A DNA stretch of 64,000 nucleotides from Amycolatopsis acidicola (GTDB lineage: Bacteria; Actinomycetota; Actinomycetes; Mycobacteriales; Pseudonocardiaceae). Shown in pieces: positions 19,157 through 27,175 of this stretch. The stretch is taken from the NCBI RefSeq assembly GCF_007713735.2, contig NZ_VMNW02000026.1, forward strand, positions 1 through 64,000. The letters are read 5' to 3'. The notes below the pieces were generated by a model that had not been told where the DNA came from, did no database searches, and was given only the letters and a program-made list of their open reading frames with translations. How positions within the stretch are numbered: position 1 is the first letter of the stretch; each line of letters opens with the position of its first letter. Position numbers and translations under genes: made by a program.

Positions 19157-19912
19157 ATGACCACTGCGACGTCAGCGCCGCCGATGATCAGGGCGACGGA
19201 CGTGAACAAGTTCTTCGGCGACCTGCACGTGCTGAAGGACATCAACCTGGAGGTGCCGCGGGGTCAGGTCGTCGTCGTGCTCGGGCCGTCGGGTTCGGGC
19301 AAGTCCACGCTCTGCCGGGCGATCAACCGGCTCGAGCCGATCAACTCGGGCGAGATCGCGGTCGACGGCAAACCGCTGCCCGCCGAGGGCAAGGCGCTGG
19401 CCGCGCTGCGCGCCGACGTCGGGATGGTGTTCCAGTCCTTCAACCTGTTCGCGCACAAGAGCATCGTCGACAACGTGATGCTCGCGCCGGTCAAGGTCCG
19501 CAAGGTGGGTTCCGGTGAGGCGCGCAAGACGGCGATGGAACTGCTCGAACGGGTGGGGATCGCCAACCAGGCCGAGAAGTTCCCGGCCCAGCTTTCCGGC
19601 GGCCAGCAGCAGCGCGCCGCCATCGCCAGGGCGCTGGCGATGAAGCCCAAGGTGATGCTCTTCGACGAACCGACCTCGGCGCTGGACCCGGAGATGGTCC
19701 AGGAGGTGCTGGACACCATGACCGGCCTCGCCGCGGACGGCATGACCATGCTCGTCGTCACCCATGAGATGGGTTTCGCCCGGCGGGCCGCGCACCGCGT
19801 GGTGTTCATGTCCGATGGTGAGATCGTCGAGGACTCGACCCCGGACGACTTCTTCACCAGCCCGAAGTCCGAGCGCGCCAAGGACTTCCTGGGCAAGATC
19901 CTGACCCATTAG
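19157..19912 (+). CDS. gluA: Glutamate-type ABC transporter ATPase GluA
   Basis: The 251-residue ATPase powers amino-acid import with GluB, GluC and GluD. The Walker A motif is GPSGSGKS (43-50), the Q-loop is [10 protein letters not shown], the signature is LSGGQQQR near 150 and Walker B is VMLFDEPTS near 170, with TLVVTHEM-like switch [12 protein letters not shown]. The start at 19157 has GGAGGG 4 nt upstream; upstream in-frame starts at 19133 and 19145 are less likely. It leads the gluABCD cluster. Confidence 0.94.
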   Translation: MTTATSAPPMIRATDVNKFFGDLHVLKDINLEVPRGQVVVVLGPSGSGKSTLCRAINRLEPINSGEIAVDGKPLPAEGKALAALRADVGMVFQSFNLFAHKSIVDNVMLAPVKVRKVGSGEARKTAMELLERVGIANQAEKFPAQLSGGQQQRAAIARALAMKPKVMLFDEPTSALDPEMVQEVLDTMTGLAADGMTMLVVTHEMGFARRAAHRVVFMSDGEIVEDSTPDDFFTSPKSERAKDFLGKILTH

Positions 19913-19939
19913 TAAAACCCGAAGGGACCTGACGAAATC

Positions 19940-20785
19940 ATGCAGTGGAGTCGAATTCTGCGCGTCGGCGCGGTGGCCGCGGCGGCGAGCCTGGCCCTGA
20001 CCGCGTGTGGCGGCGGTGGGGGCGGCAGCTCCGCGAACCTCGTCGACAAGGCCAAGAACGACAAGAAGCTCACCATCGGCATCAAGTTCGACCAGCCGGG
20101 GCTGGGGCTGAAGAAGCCGGACGGCACCTACGCCGGGTTCGACGTCGACGTGGCCAAGTACATCGCCAAGCAGCTCGGCGTCGACGAGAACAACATCACC
20201 TGGAAGGAAGCGCAGTCCGCGCAGCGCGAGGACCTGATCAAGAAGGGTGAGGTCGACTTCATCGTCGCCACCTACTCGATCACGGACAAGCGCAAGGCGG
20301 AGGTCTCCTTCGGCGGCCCGTACTTCGTGGCGCACCAGGACCTCCTGGTCCGCTCGGACGACAATGACATCACCGGGCCGGAGTCGTTGACCGGCAACAA
20401 GAAGCTGTGCTCGGTGAAGGGTTCCACGCCCGCGCAGAACGTCAAGGACAAGTACGCCAAGGACGTGCAGCTCCTCGAGCGCGCGACGTACAGCCAGTGC
20501 GTGACGTCGCTGCTCAACAAGGAGGTCGACGCGGTCACGACCGACGACATCATCCTGGCGGGCTACGCGTTGCAGCAGCCGGACAAGCTCAAGGTCGTCG
20601 GCAAGGGCTTCACCGACGAGAACTACGGCGTCGGCCTGAAGAAGGACGACACGCAGGGCCGCACCGCCATCAACGACGCGATCACCAAGATGGAGCAGGA
20701 CGGCAGCTGGCTCACCGCGCTGAAGGCGAACGTCGGGCAGGCGAAGTACAACCTGCCGAGCGCGCCGCCGGCCATCGCGCCCTGA
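19940..20785 (+). CDS. gluB: Glutamate-binding lipoprotein GluB
   Basis: The 281-residue protein is a periplasmic-type amino-acid-binding protein tethered by lipid at Cys23: the lipobox is LTAC after a hydrophobic signal sequence. The mature part begins with a Gly/Ser linker and has the SBP family 3 fold, including IGIKFDQPGLGLKKPDGTYAGFDVDVAKYIA (by position 52-82) and DFIVATYSIT. Two Cys residues (KKLCSVKG and YSQCVTS) could form a disulphide. A strong hairpin follows it (20815-20849). Confidence 0.93.
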   Translation: MQWSRILRVGAVAAAASLALTACGGGGGGSSANLVDKAKNDKKLTIGIKFDQPGLGLKKPDGTYAGFDVDVAKYIAKQLGVDENNITWKEAQSAQREDLIKKGEVDFIVATYSITDKRKAEVSFGGPYFVAHQDLLVRSDDNDITGPESLTGNKKLCSVKGSTPAQNVKDKYAKDVQLLERATYSQCVTSLLNKEVDAVTTDDIILAGYALQQPDKLKVVGKGFTDENYGVGLKKDDTQGRTAINDAITKMEQDGSWLTALKANVGQAKYNLPSAPPAIAP

Positions 20786-20814
20786 CCCACGTCGGGCTGA
20801 TCCGACCGAACAAC

Positions 20815-20849
20815 ACGGTGCGCCGCCGGCCGGCCCGGCGGCGCACCGT
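20815..20849 (+). terminator. Strong intercistronic hairpin between gluB and gluC
   Basis: ACGGTGCGCCGCCGG (20815-20829) pairs perfectly over 15 bp with CCGGCGGCGCACCGT (20835-20849) around a 5-nt loop. There is only a short TTCCTT after it, so it may be a partial terminator or an mRNA stabiliser. Either way it can make gluB more abundant than the permease genes downstream. Confidence 0.8.
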
Positions 20850-20958
20850 TCCTTATCCGGGAGGAGTCCCGAGCGGGGCTCTCCCGGTCCCGGACAGGCT
20901 TTTCGTTTCCTGACTCGCACCTACTTCCGCTAAAGACACCAGGGCAGGATTGGATACG

Positions 20959-21645
20959 GTGTTCGAATTCCTCGACAATCCCGACTACGACCTGGTCGGA
21001 GCTTTCTGGACAACCATCCAGCTCACGTTCTGGTCGGCGATCGGCTCGCTCATCTGGGGCACGCTGCTCGCCGCGATGCGCGTGAGCCCCGTGCCACTGA
21101 TGCGGGCTTTCGGCACCGTGTATGTGAACACGTTCCGGAACACCCCGCTGACGGTGATCATCCTGTTCACGTCGCTGGGCCTTTCCTCGACGCTGGGGCT
21201 GCAGCTCGCGAACTCCGAGTCCTCCACGTCGCTGACGGACAACGCCTTCCGGCTCGCGATCCTCGGCTTCATCGCCTACACGTCCACCTTCGTGTGCGAA
21301 TCCCTCCGGTCGGGCATCAACACCGTGCCCGTCGGGCAGGCTGAGGCGGCACGGGCGCTCGGGCTGTCCTTCGGCCAGGTGATGCGGCTGATCGTGTTGC
21401 CGCAGGCGTTCCGTTCCGTCGTGAACCCGTTGGCGAACGTGCTGATCGCGCTGCTGAAGAACACCACCGTCGCCGCGGTGATCGGTGTCGCGGAAGCCGC
21501 GCTGCTGATGTCCACGATGATCGAGAACGAGTCGGACCAGCTGTTCCTCGTTTTCGCCCTCTTCGCCGTCATCTTCGCCGCACTGGTGCTCCCGCTCGGG
21601 CTGCTCCTGGGCTGGCTCGCCAAGAAGGCCGAGGTCAAACGATGA
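20959..21645 (+). CDS. gluC: Glutamate ABC transporter permease GluC
   Basis: The 228-residue permease has about five helices and the HisMQ-type EAA loop, ALGLSFGQVMRLIVLPQAFRSVVNPLANVLI. I favour the GTG at 20959 (MFEFLDNPDYDLVGAFWTT), which has AGGA at a suitable distance, over a TTG at 20950. The 173-bp gap from gluB with its hairpin separates it from gluAB. It overlaps gluD by ATGA. Confidence 0.9.
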   Translation: MFEFLDNPDYDLVGAFWTTIQLTFWSAIGSLIWGTLLAAMRVSPVPLMRAFGTVYVNTFRNTPLTVIILFTSLGLSSTLGLQLANSESSTSLTDNAFRLAILGFIAYTSTFVCESLRSGINTVPVGQAEAARALGLSFGQVMRLIVLPQAFRSVVNPLANVLIALLKNTTVAAVIGVAEAALLMSTMIENESDQLFLVFALFAVIFAALVLPLGLLLGWLAKKAEVKR

Positions 21646-22538
21646 GCGCTCCCTCCGTTCTCTACGACGCGCCGGGCCCGAAGGCCAAGGCGCGCAACAT
21701 CATCTACAGCGTGCTGTTCGTGATCGCGCTGCTGGCCCTCGCCTACTTCATCTACTCGGGGTTCGACGCCAAGGGCCAGTGGGCGAGCGCCATGTGGAAG
21801 CCCTTCCTCGACGCCTCCACCTGGACGCAGTTCCTGTTGCCCGGCCTGGTCAACACGCTCAAGGCCGCCGCGCTGTCGATCGTGATCGCGTTACCCGTCG
21901 GCGCGCTGCTCGGCATCGGCAGGCTGTCCGAGCACCGGTGGATCCGCGTTCCGGCAAGCGTGATCGTCGAGTTCTTCCGCGCCATCCCGGTGTTGATGCT
22001 GATGGTGTTCGCGGCCGAGCTCTACGCCTACTACACCGACATCGACTCCGAGACCCGGCCGCTGTTCGCCGCCGTGACCGGCCTGGTGCTCTACAACGGC
22101 TCGGTGCTGGCCGAAGTGTTCCGCTCCGGCATCAGGGCGCTGCCGAGGGGACAGAGCGAGGCCGGCTACACGCTGGGCATGCGCAAGACGCAGGTGATGA
22201 CGAACATCCTGCTGCCGCAGGCCGTCACCCTCATGCTCCCGGCGATCGTGAGCCAGCTGGTCGTGGTGCTGAAGGACACGGCGCTCGCCGGGCAGCTGAC
22301 GATCGGCTACACCGAGCTGATCCGCACGTCCGGCACGATCACCGCGAACTTCAGCAACACCATCCCGACGCTGATCGTGGTCGCGATCCTCTACATCATC
22401 ATGAACCTGATCCTCACCTCCTTCGCGTCCTGGCTGGAACGCAGGCTTTCCCGCAGGCGCAAGGCCCCACGGGCCTTGGGCGGCGGAGCCGAGCCGGTGC
22501 ACATCAAGACCGACATGGACACCGGCGCAGCCGTCTGA
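21642..22538 (+). CDS. gluD: Glutamate ABC transporter permease GluD
   Basis: The 298-residue permease partners GluC. It has an N-terminal helix (IIYSVLFVIALLALAYFIYSG), a HisMQ domain and the EAA loop GYTLGMRKTQVMTNILLPQAVTLMLPAIVSQL. The C-terminal tail is basic and cytoplasmic. Its ATG overlaps the gluC stop. A rho-independent terminator follows at 22573-22624. Confidence 0.92.
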   Translation: MSAPSVLYDAPGPKAKARNIIYSVLFVIALLALAYFIYSGFDAKGQWASAMWKPFLDASTWTQFLLPGLVNTLKAAALSIVIALPVGALLGIGRLSEHRWIRVPASVIVEFFRAIPVLMLMVFAAELYAYYTDIDSETRPLFAAVTGLVLYNGSVLAEVFRSGIRALPRGQSEAGYTLGMRKTQVMTNILLPQAVTLMLPAIVSQLVVVLKDTALAGQLTIGYTELIRTSGTITANFSNTIPTLIVVAILYIIMNLILTSFASWLERRLSRRRKAPRALGGGAEPVHIKTDMDTGAAV

Positions 22539-22572
22539 CCCGAGCAGTCGGACCCGAGCAGTCCGATCCGAG

Positions 22573-22624
22573 CCGCCGGGGCGAAAACCCTTACACACCA
22601 AGGGTTTTCCGCCCCGGCGGTTTT
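22573..22624 (+). terminator. Terminator of gluABCD
   Basis: CCGCCGGGGC-GAAAACCCTT (22573-22592) pairs with AAGGGTTTTC-CGCCCCGGCGG (22600-22620), followed by TTTTC. The right half of this terminator lies in the 44-bp sequence that recurs at 24583-24626. Confidence 0.9.
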
Positions 22625-22642
22625 CAGTCCGGTGGGCTGTAG
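22599..22642. repeat. 44-bp direct repeat, left copy
   Basis: The segment running from CAAGGGTTTTCCGCC to GGTGGGCTGTAG is identical to 24583-24626. It is made of the gluD terminator arm plus what reads, at the right copy, as the last codons of the secreted-protein gene (24608-25030). The two copies bound the 1.94-kb inserted segment. Confidence 0.95.
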
Positions 22643-22648
22643 CCTGAC

Positions 22649-22748
22649 TTGGCTCAAGATCGCTGATCTTGGGTAGGGTGCTGGCTGTTGAGCTGCGGTT
22701 TCGTCGTGTGAACGGCGAAAATCTGCGCACTAAGCGGCCGGTTCTAGG
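22649..22748 (+). mobile_element. Solo left end of an IS1634-like element
   Basis: These 100 bp are identical to 23879-23978, the left end of the transposase-bearing copy. The segment holds a perfect hairpin, CAAGATC-GCT-GATCTTG (22654-22670). No transposase follows it; instead it runs directly into epoxide-hydrolase sequence, so the rest of this copy was lost. Confidence 0.9.
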
Positions 22749-23499
22749 GGTCTGCCCATCGCTTCCCGGTTACGGCTTCAGCGACAAGCCGGCCGCGCCG
22801 GGGTGGGGGATCGAGCGGATATCCGACGCGTGGTGCGAGCTGATGGCCCGGGTCGGCTACCGGCGGTTCGGCGCCCAAGGCAGCGACTGGGGCACCAGCA
22901 TCGGTCAACGGCAACCCGATCGGGTCGCCGGCATCCATCTCATGCCGCCGCTCGCACCGCCCGATCCGGCCACGTTGGACGACCTCACCGGTGCCGAGCG
23001 GGCGGCGCTCGCGACACTGCGGGAGGCGGACGAATGGGGCTCCGGATACTCGGCGCAGCAGTCGACCCGGCCGCAGACGGTCGGCTACGGGCTGGTCGAC
23101 TCGCCGGCCGCCCTCTGCGCCTGGATCGTCGAGAAGTTCTGGTCGTGGACCGACTCCGGTGGCGACCTGCATCGAGTCATTACCCGGGATGAGCTGCTCG
23201 ACAACCTGATGCTCTACTGGCTGCCCGGCACCGGTGCCTCATGCGCCCGGCTGTACTGGGAAAGCCTCCGGCAGGTCAACGAATGGATCTCCGGGTCGGC
23301 CGGCGCGCCGGTGACCGTACCCACCGGCTGTTCGGTCTTCCCCAAGGAGCTGCAGCGCCCGTCTCGGCGGTGGGCGGAGCGCCGGTTCCCGAACATCCGG
23401 TACTGGAACGAGCCCGGCAAGGGCGGCCACTTCGCGGCGTTCGAGCAGCCGGCGTTGTTCGTCGACGAGGTCCGGTCATTCTTCCGGCTGGTCCGCTGA
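22749..23499 (+). pseudogene. Epoxide hydrolase lacking its N-terminus
   Basis: The frame reads VCPSLPGYGFSDKPAAPGWG, then RRFGAQGSDWGTSIGQRQPDRVAGIHLMP with the nucleophile Asp in QGSDWGTS, and ends with RYWNEPGKGGHFAAFEQP containing the catalytic His. This is the C-terminal two thirds of an alpha/beta-hydrolase epoxide hydrolase. The family N-terminal domain and the oxyanion HGWPG motif are missing: the coding sequence joins the IS left end at 22748. An open frame continues into the IS (from 22669), so a chimeric protein could be made, but it would lack essential parts. Confidence 0.85.
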
Positions 23500-23859
23500 T
23501 GGTCTCCCGTACTCGGTAAGCGGCTGGCTAAAGATCAACAAGTGCCCATCGGGTGTCCGTACGTTGAAGTCGCGCATCCCGTAGGGCCGGTTAGCCAGTG
23601 GCTCGACGATTTCGGCGCCGCGGGCGCGCAGCTCGTCGTGGCAGGAATCGACGTCGTCGACGACAACCGTCACCCTGGCCGGGCCGACGCTGCTTTCGGC
23701 GTACAGGTGGAACTCGGCGGTGTCGCGGATCACGGCCGCGTAGCTAGGTGGGGTCTCCCAGGTGAATATGGTGTCGAATCCGAGCGCGTCCGTGAAGTAC
23801 GACCACGCTGCCTGCACATCTCGGCACGGCAGCACGGGAACCGCCACCCGCATGACCAT
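23476..23859 (-). CDS. VOC (glyoxalase-fold) protein, passenger gene
   Basis: The 127-residue protein is a complete single VOC domain: VAVPVLPCRDVQAAWSYFTDALGFDTIF at the start and MRDFNVRTPDGHLLIFSQPL at the end. Members include bleomycin-type resistance proteins and small lyases or dioxygenases; no function can be assigned. The start is 23859, with an alternative ATG at 23853. It overlaps the epoxide hydrolase remnant by 24 bp, tail to tail, and is enclosed by the two IS ends. Confidence 0.8.
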   Translation of the reverse strand: MVMRVAVPVLPCRDVQAAWSYFTDALGFDTIFTWETPPSYAAVIRDTAEFHLYAESSVGPARVTVVVDDVDSCHDELRARGAEIVEPLANRPYGMRDFNVRTPDGHLLIFSQPLTEYGRPSADQPEE

Positions 23860-23878
23860 TCCGTCACCTTACCTAACT

Positions 23879-24582
23879 TTGGCTCAAGATCGCTGATCTT
23901 GGGTAGGGTGCTGGCTGTTGAGCTGCGGTTTCGTCGTGTGAACGGCGAAAATCTGCGCACTAAGCGGCCGGTTCTAGGCTGTCTCTCGTGGCGTATGTGC
24001 GCACGGTGAAGACGGCGTCGGGGGCCAGGGCGGTGCAGATCGTGCACTCCTCGCGTCGCGGGTCGCGGGACATCGAGCACATCGGCTCGGCGCATGACGA
24101 TGCGGCGTTGGAGGCGCTCAGGGCGGTGGCGAGGCAGCGTCTGGCTGTGGGGCAGCCCGAGCTCGACTTTGGCCCGGACTTCGCGGCGTTGCAGGCCGGC
24201 AGTGGTGCTGGTGGTGCGCCGCTTGCGATCACGTCGTCGCGGATGGGGTACCTGTGGGACGCGCTCGGCCACGCCTACCAGCTGTTGGGGTTCGAGGAGG
24301 CCGCTGGTGGTGACGAGGTGTTCCGATTACTGGTGCTGGCACGGATCGTCGAGCCGACCAGCAAGCTGGACAGTCTGCGGGTGGTCGAGGAGGCAGGTTT
24401 CGACCCGCCGGCGTACGCGACCTCAAGCGGCGTCTGCCCGCGTTCGCGCACCTGACGGTCGTGTTCGCCGCCCTGGCCGTCAGCAGGTGGATCGAGCAGA
24501 CCACCGGCTGGTCGATCAAGAAGTTCGTGCGCACCACCCGCCGCTACCGCACCATCAACATCCAGGCCGGCGAGCACACCCT
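23879..24582 (+). mobile_element. Deleted IS1634-like element, right part missing
   Basis: The element starts with the same 100-bp left end as 22649-22748 and carries a transposase remnant (23988-24582). Its right terminal repeat is absent: the sequence breaks off at CACACCCTC and joins the 44-bp repeat. It is in the same orientation as the solo end. Confidence 0.88.
23988..24582 (+). pseudogene. IS1634-family transposase, internally deleted and truncated
   Basis: The N-terminal part, MAYVRTVKTASGARAVQIVH to LARIVEPTSKLDSLRVVEEAGF (23988-about 24410), is typical of IS1634 transposases. After a junction near 24420 the frame shifts to the C-terminal part, RRLPAFAHLTVVFAALAVSRWIEQTTGWSIKKFVRTTRRYRTINIQAG (about 24424-24575, described by its ends). 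The catalytic middle is gone and the end is cut, so it cannot transpose by itself. Confidence 0.9.
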
Positions 24583-24626
24583 CAAGGGTTTTCCGCCCCG
24601 GCGGTTTTCAGTCCGGTGGGCTGTAG
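24583..24626. repeat. 44-bp direct repeat, right copy
   Basis: This copy is identical to 22599-22642 and overlaps the last codons of the secreted-protein gene (stop at 24608-24610, read on the minus strand). It marks the right edge of the insertion. Confidence 0.95.
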
Positions 24627-25030
24627 TACACGTCCTGCTCGGTGGACATGATCCCCGGGTCGATCTTGGCGTTGAACACCACTTGGACTTTCACGTGTTT
24701 GGCCGCGTGCGGCACCGGGCCGGGCAGGTTCACGTGGACCACCGGGAACGGCGTCTGCTGCTGGGCACCGATCACGGGCTGGAACTTCCCGGACGCGATC
24801 ACCGCGCCGTCGGAGCTCACCGACCAGTCCGCGTCATAGGGACCGGCGGAGACCTGGTCACAGGTGTACAGCCCGCCCCATTCGATCGCGGTGCCGAAAT
24901 CCCGCCCCGCGATGTTCAACTGTCCATAACAGACACCTTCCCGCAGCTCGACCGCCTGCGCCGGCACCACCGTGGCGACAGCGGCGAGCCCGGCCAGCAT
25001 CCCTGTCAGGGCAACGGTTTTCTTGCTCAT
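24608..25030 (-). CDS. Small secreted protein of unknown function
   Basis: The 140-residue protein has a signal peptide (MSKKTVALTGMLAGLAAVAT, cleavage after VPAQA) and a mature domain of about 115 residues with two cysteines (VCYGQ and YTCDQ) likely joined by a disulphide. Predicted strands such as DADWSVSSDGAVIASGKFQPV and VKVQVVFNAKIDPG suggest a beta-sandwich. I recognise no family. The ATG at 25030 has GGAGG 5 nt upstream. It follows another secreted protein (25040-25513) after only 9 bp, so the two are probably co-expressed. Confidence 0.75.
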   Translation of the reverse strand: MSKKTVALTGMLAGLAAVATVVPAQAVELREGVCYGQLNIAGRDFGTAIEWGGLYTCDQVSAGPYDADWSVSSDGAVIASGKFQPVIGAQQQTPFPVVHVNLPGPVPHAAKHVKVQVVFNAKIDPGIMSTEQDVYYSPPD

Positions 25031-25039
25031 CACAGCCTC

Positions 25040-25513
25040 CTAACTCCAGCAGACGACGCCGGAGTATTGCGTGAGCACGGCGCCGTTCCCATCCGGGGCG
25101 CCGGTCAACCCGGCGTAGTACACCTTTCCCGAGGCGCAGTACTGCGAGAATCCGGTGGCGGGCGCGCCGGCCTGTGCCACCATCGAATGCGCCCGTGGAG
25201 CCCCGGCTATCAGGTAGTTGCCCGTCGACGGGCCGACGAACTCGACCCTGCTGTTGTCCCCGCGGATGCCGTAGTACAGCAGTTCGGTCTGGATCTGCTG
25301 CAGCCCGTTTGCCTTGTCGTTGCAACCGGATGAGACCGTCAGCTGCATCCAGGACCCGTTCTGGTCGGAATCCGGATAGCCCTGCAGCCGCGCGGTGCAG
25401 TTGCCCTTGCCGAACGACGTGTCGGTGCTGGCCGACGCCGGCACGGCGGACAACAGAGCCACCACCGCGGCCAGTACGACCGCGAGCAGCCCCCGGATTT
25501 TGACGTGCTTCAT
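25040..25513 (-). CDS. Small secreted protein of unknown function
   Basis: The 157-residue protein has a signal peptide (residues 1-29, ending AVPASAS). The mature part contains four cysteines (GNCTARL, SSGCNDK, SQYCASG, VVCWS) that could form two disulphides. I do not recognise the family. It is first in a two-gene run with 24608-25030, so an extracellular pair is possible. Confidence 0.75.
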   Translation of the reverse strand: MKHVKIRGLLAVVLAAVVALLSAVPASASTDTSFGKGNCTARLQGYPDSDQNGSWMQLTVSSGCNDKANGLQQIQTELLYYGIRGDNSRVEFVGPSTGNYLIAGAPRAHSMVAQAGAPATGFSQYCASGKVYYAGLTGAPDGNGAVLTQYSGVVCWS

Positions 25514-25720
25514 CGAACCCCCCTCTACTGCCGATCACGCCCAGCGAGCACGACCGATACAAGGAATATCGCGAAATGTTTTCAATAGTCGAATGACGAC
25601 CGCGCGCGGAAACGCGCCTTGAATCCCCAGAAATCCCCCCAGCCGCTCCATCCGGGAGCCGCCGGCCACCAAGAACGCTAGCAGCGCGGTCAGGCCTTCA
25701 CAAGTCAGCTTCTCGGGTGA

Positions 25721-27091
25721 TCAGTCCGAGCAGAGCCAGTCCAGTACGACGGCAGCCGTCCACGACTGGTCGGCGCTGCCCAGCGGTTTCCCGGTGAACG
25801 GCTCGTAGTACTCGCCGAACGCGCCGTCTTCGGTGAGCCTGATGCCGGCGTCGCGCAGCTTCCGCGCGCGCTCGTGCCAGCCGCGATGTTCGAAGGCCCA
25901 AAAGAAAACCCACGCGACGACCGGCCATTGTGGACCGCGCCAGTACTGGCGCGGGTTGAATCCCGGCCGCAGCGGCGACACCGACGGCGGGACCGGCGCC
26001 AGCAGACCTTCGTGACCGCACCATCGCTCACTGTCCAAAAGCGACAGAAGACGGAGCTGGACGTCGTCCGGCGCGCCACCGCACAGCAGCGGCGAAAATC
26101 CGGCGATGGTCTGGGTGTCGAGCCAGCGGCTGGTCCGCAGGTCGCGGTCGCGCGCCATGCCGGACACCGAATGGCAGCTCCCCGCCACCGCGGCGCGCGC
26201 TTTCTCCGCCCAGTCGGCCAGATCCGCCAGCTCGCCCGCCGGCTGCCCGAACTCCTCGCCCAGTTCGACCAGCACGTCGCAGGAGATCGCGAACAACGCC
26301 GTGATGAACACGTCGCCGACGAGAAAACTGGAATTCTCCACGATCTTGCGCTGGTCGTACCCCGCGCGGCGCATCTCTTCGATCAGCCACAGGTACCGGT
26401 CGTACTCGCGGTCCGTCGGGCGCTCGCTCGCGTCGCCCACGACACGGACGTCCTTGCGCACATAGGGAGGCAACGCCGCGCCGGGGTGCACCGCGTCGTA
26501 CGGCACGTCCCACCGCGGGGAATTGTCCATTCCGGACTCCCAGCCGTGCACGATCGCGACCAGCCCGCTCGAACCCGGGGTGCGGTATTCGACCAGCCAC
26601 CGATGCCAGGCGTACAGCGCGGGCCAGATCTTCCGGGCGAAGCGCTCCGCCGCGCGCCGGTCGTCCGGCGAAGATCGCCGCGCCACCTCCAGCACGCGCT
26701 GCACCGCGATGGCGTGCACCGGCGGCTGGCAGATGCCCGACGTGCGCACGTTGCGCGGGCCGTCCGGCGCCGCTTCGGTGCCCCACCTGTCCGGGCCGGG
26801 GAAGTAGGCGTCGTCGTCCGTGAAGACGATGTGCGGCACCATCCCGTTGCGCCACTGCGCGGCGAACAGCGTCTCCAACTCCGCTATCGCGCGCTGGACG
26901 TCCAGGCGCGCCAGGCCGATCGAGATGAACGCCGCGTCCCAGCTCCACATGTGCGGGTACAACCGGGGCGCGGCCGTGATGACCGCTCCCGTGTCGTTGT
27001 CCCGCAAGACCCTGGCGGCGCGGGCGGCCAGGGCCGCCTCCGGGTAGCGCGCAGGCCTGTCCCCCGTCGCGGTCGGGACGTCCACTGTCAT
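25721..27091 (-). CDS. Glucosylglycerate hydrolase-like GH63 enzyme
   Basis: The 456-residue protein matches the (alpha/alpha)6 enzymes that hydrolyse glucosylglycerate or mannosylglycerate. Hallmarks are APRLYPHMWSWDAAFISIGLA, QWRNGMVPHIVF, TSGICQPPVHAIAV, IVHGWESGMDNSPRWD and PRQYWRGPQWPVVAW near the C-terminus. Glucosylglycerate accumulates in actinobacteria under nitrogen stress and the enzyme mobilises it; that is family knowledge, and activity here is inferred. The start at 27091 has GGAG upstream. There is no signal peptide. It is divergent from the ROK regulator, which probably controls it. Confidence 0.82.
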   Translation of the reverse strand: MTVDVPTATGDRPARYPEAALAARAARVLRDNDTGAVITAAPRLYPHMWSWDAAFISIGLARLDVQRAIAELETLFAAQWRNGMVPHIVFTDDDAYFPGPDRWGTEAAPDGPRNVRTSGICQPPVHAIAVQRVLEVARRSSPDDRRAAERFARKIWPALYAWHRWLVEYRTPGSSGLVAIVHGWESGMDNSPRWDVPYDAVHPGAALPPYVRKDVRVVGDASERPTDREYDRYLWLIEEMRRAGYDQRKIVENSSFLVGDVFITALFAISCDVLVELGEEFGQPAGELADLADWAEKARAAVAGSCHSVSGMARDRDLRTSRWLDTQTIAGFSPLLCGGAPDDVQLRLLSLLDSERWCGHEGLLAPVPPSVSPLRPGFNPRQYWRGPQWPVVAWVFFWAFEHRGWHERARKLRDAGIRLTEDGAFGEYYEPFTGKPLGSADQSWTAAVVLDWLCSD

Positions 27092-27175
27092 TGCTTCGTC
27101 TCCAGGCAGCACGACGCGGCGGTTACACTTCTGTCAGGTCATTGAACATAAGTCCGCCCGGGAGATCCTGTCAAC

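Noticed and set aside
20950..20958. TTG as start of gluC
   Set aside because: It would lack space for a ribosome-binding site; the GTG at 20959 has AGGA at a suitable distance.
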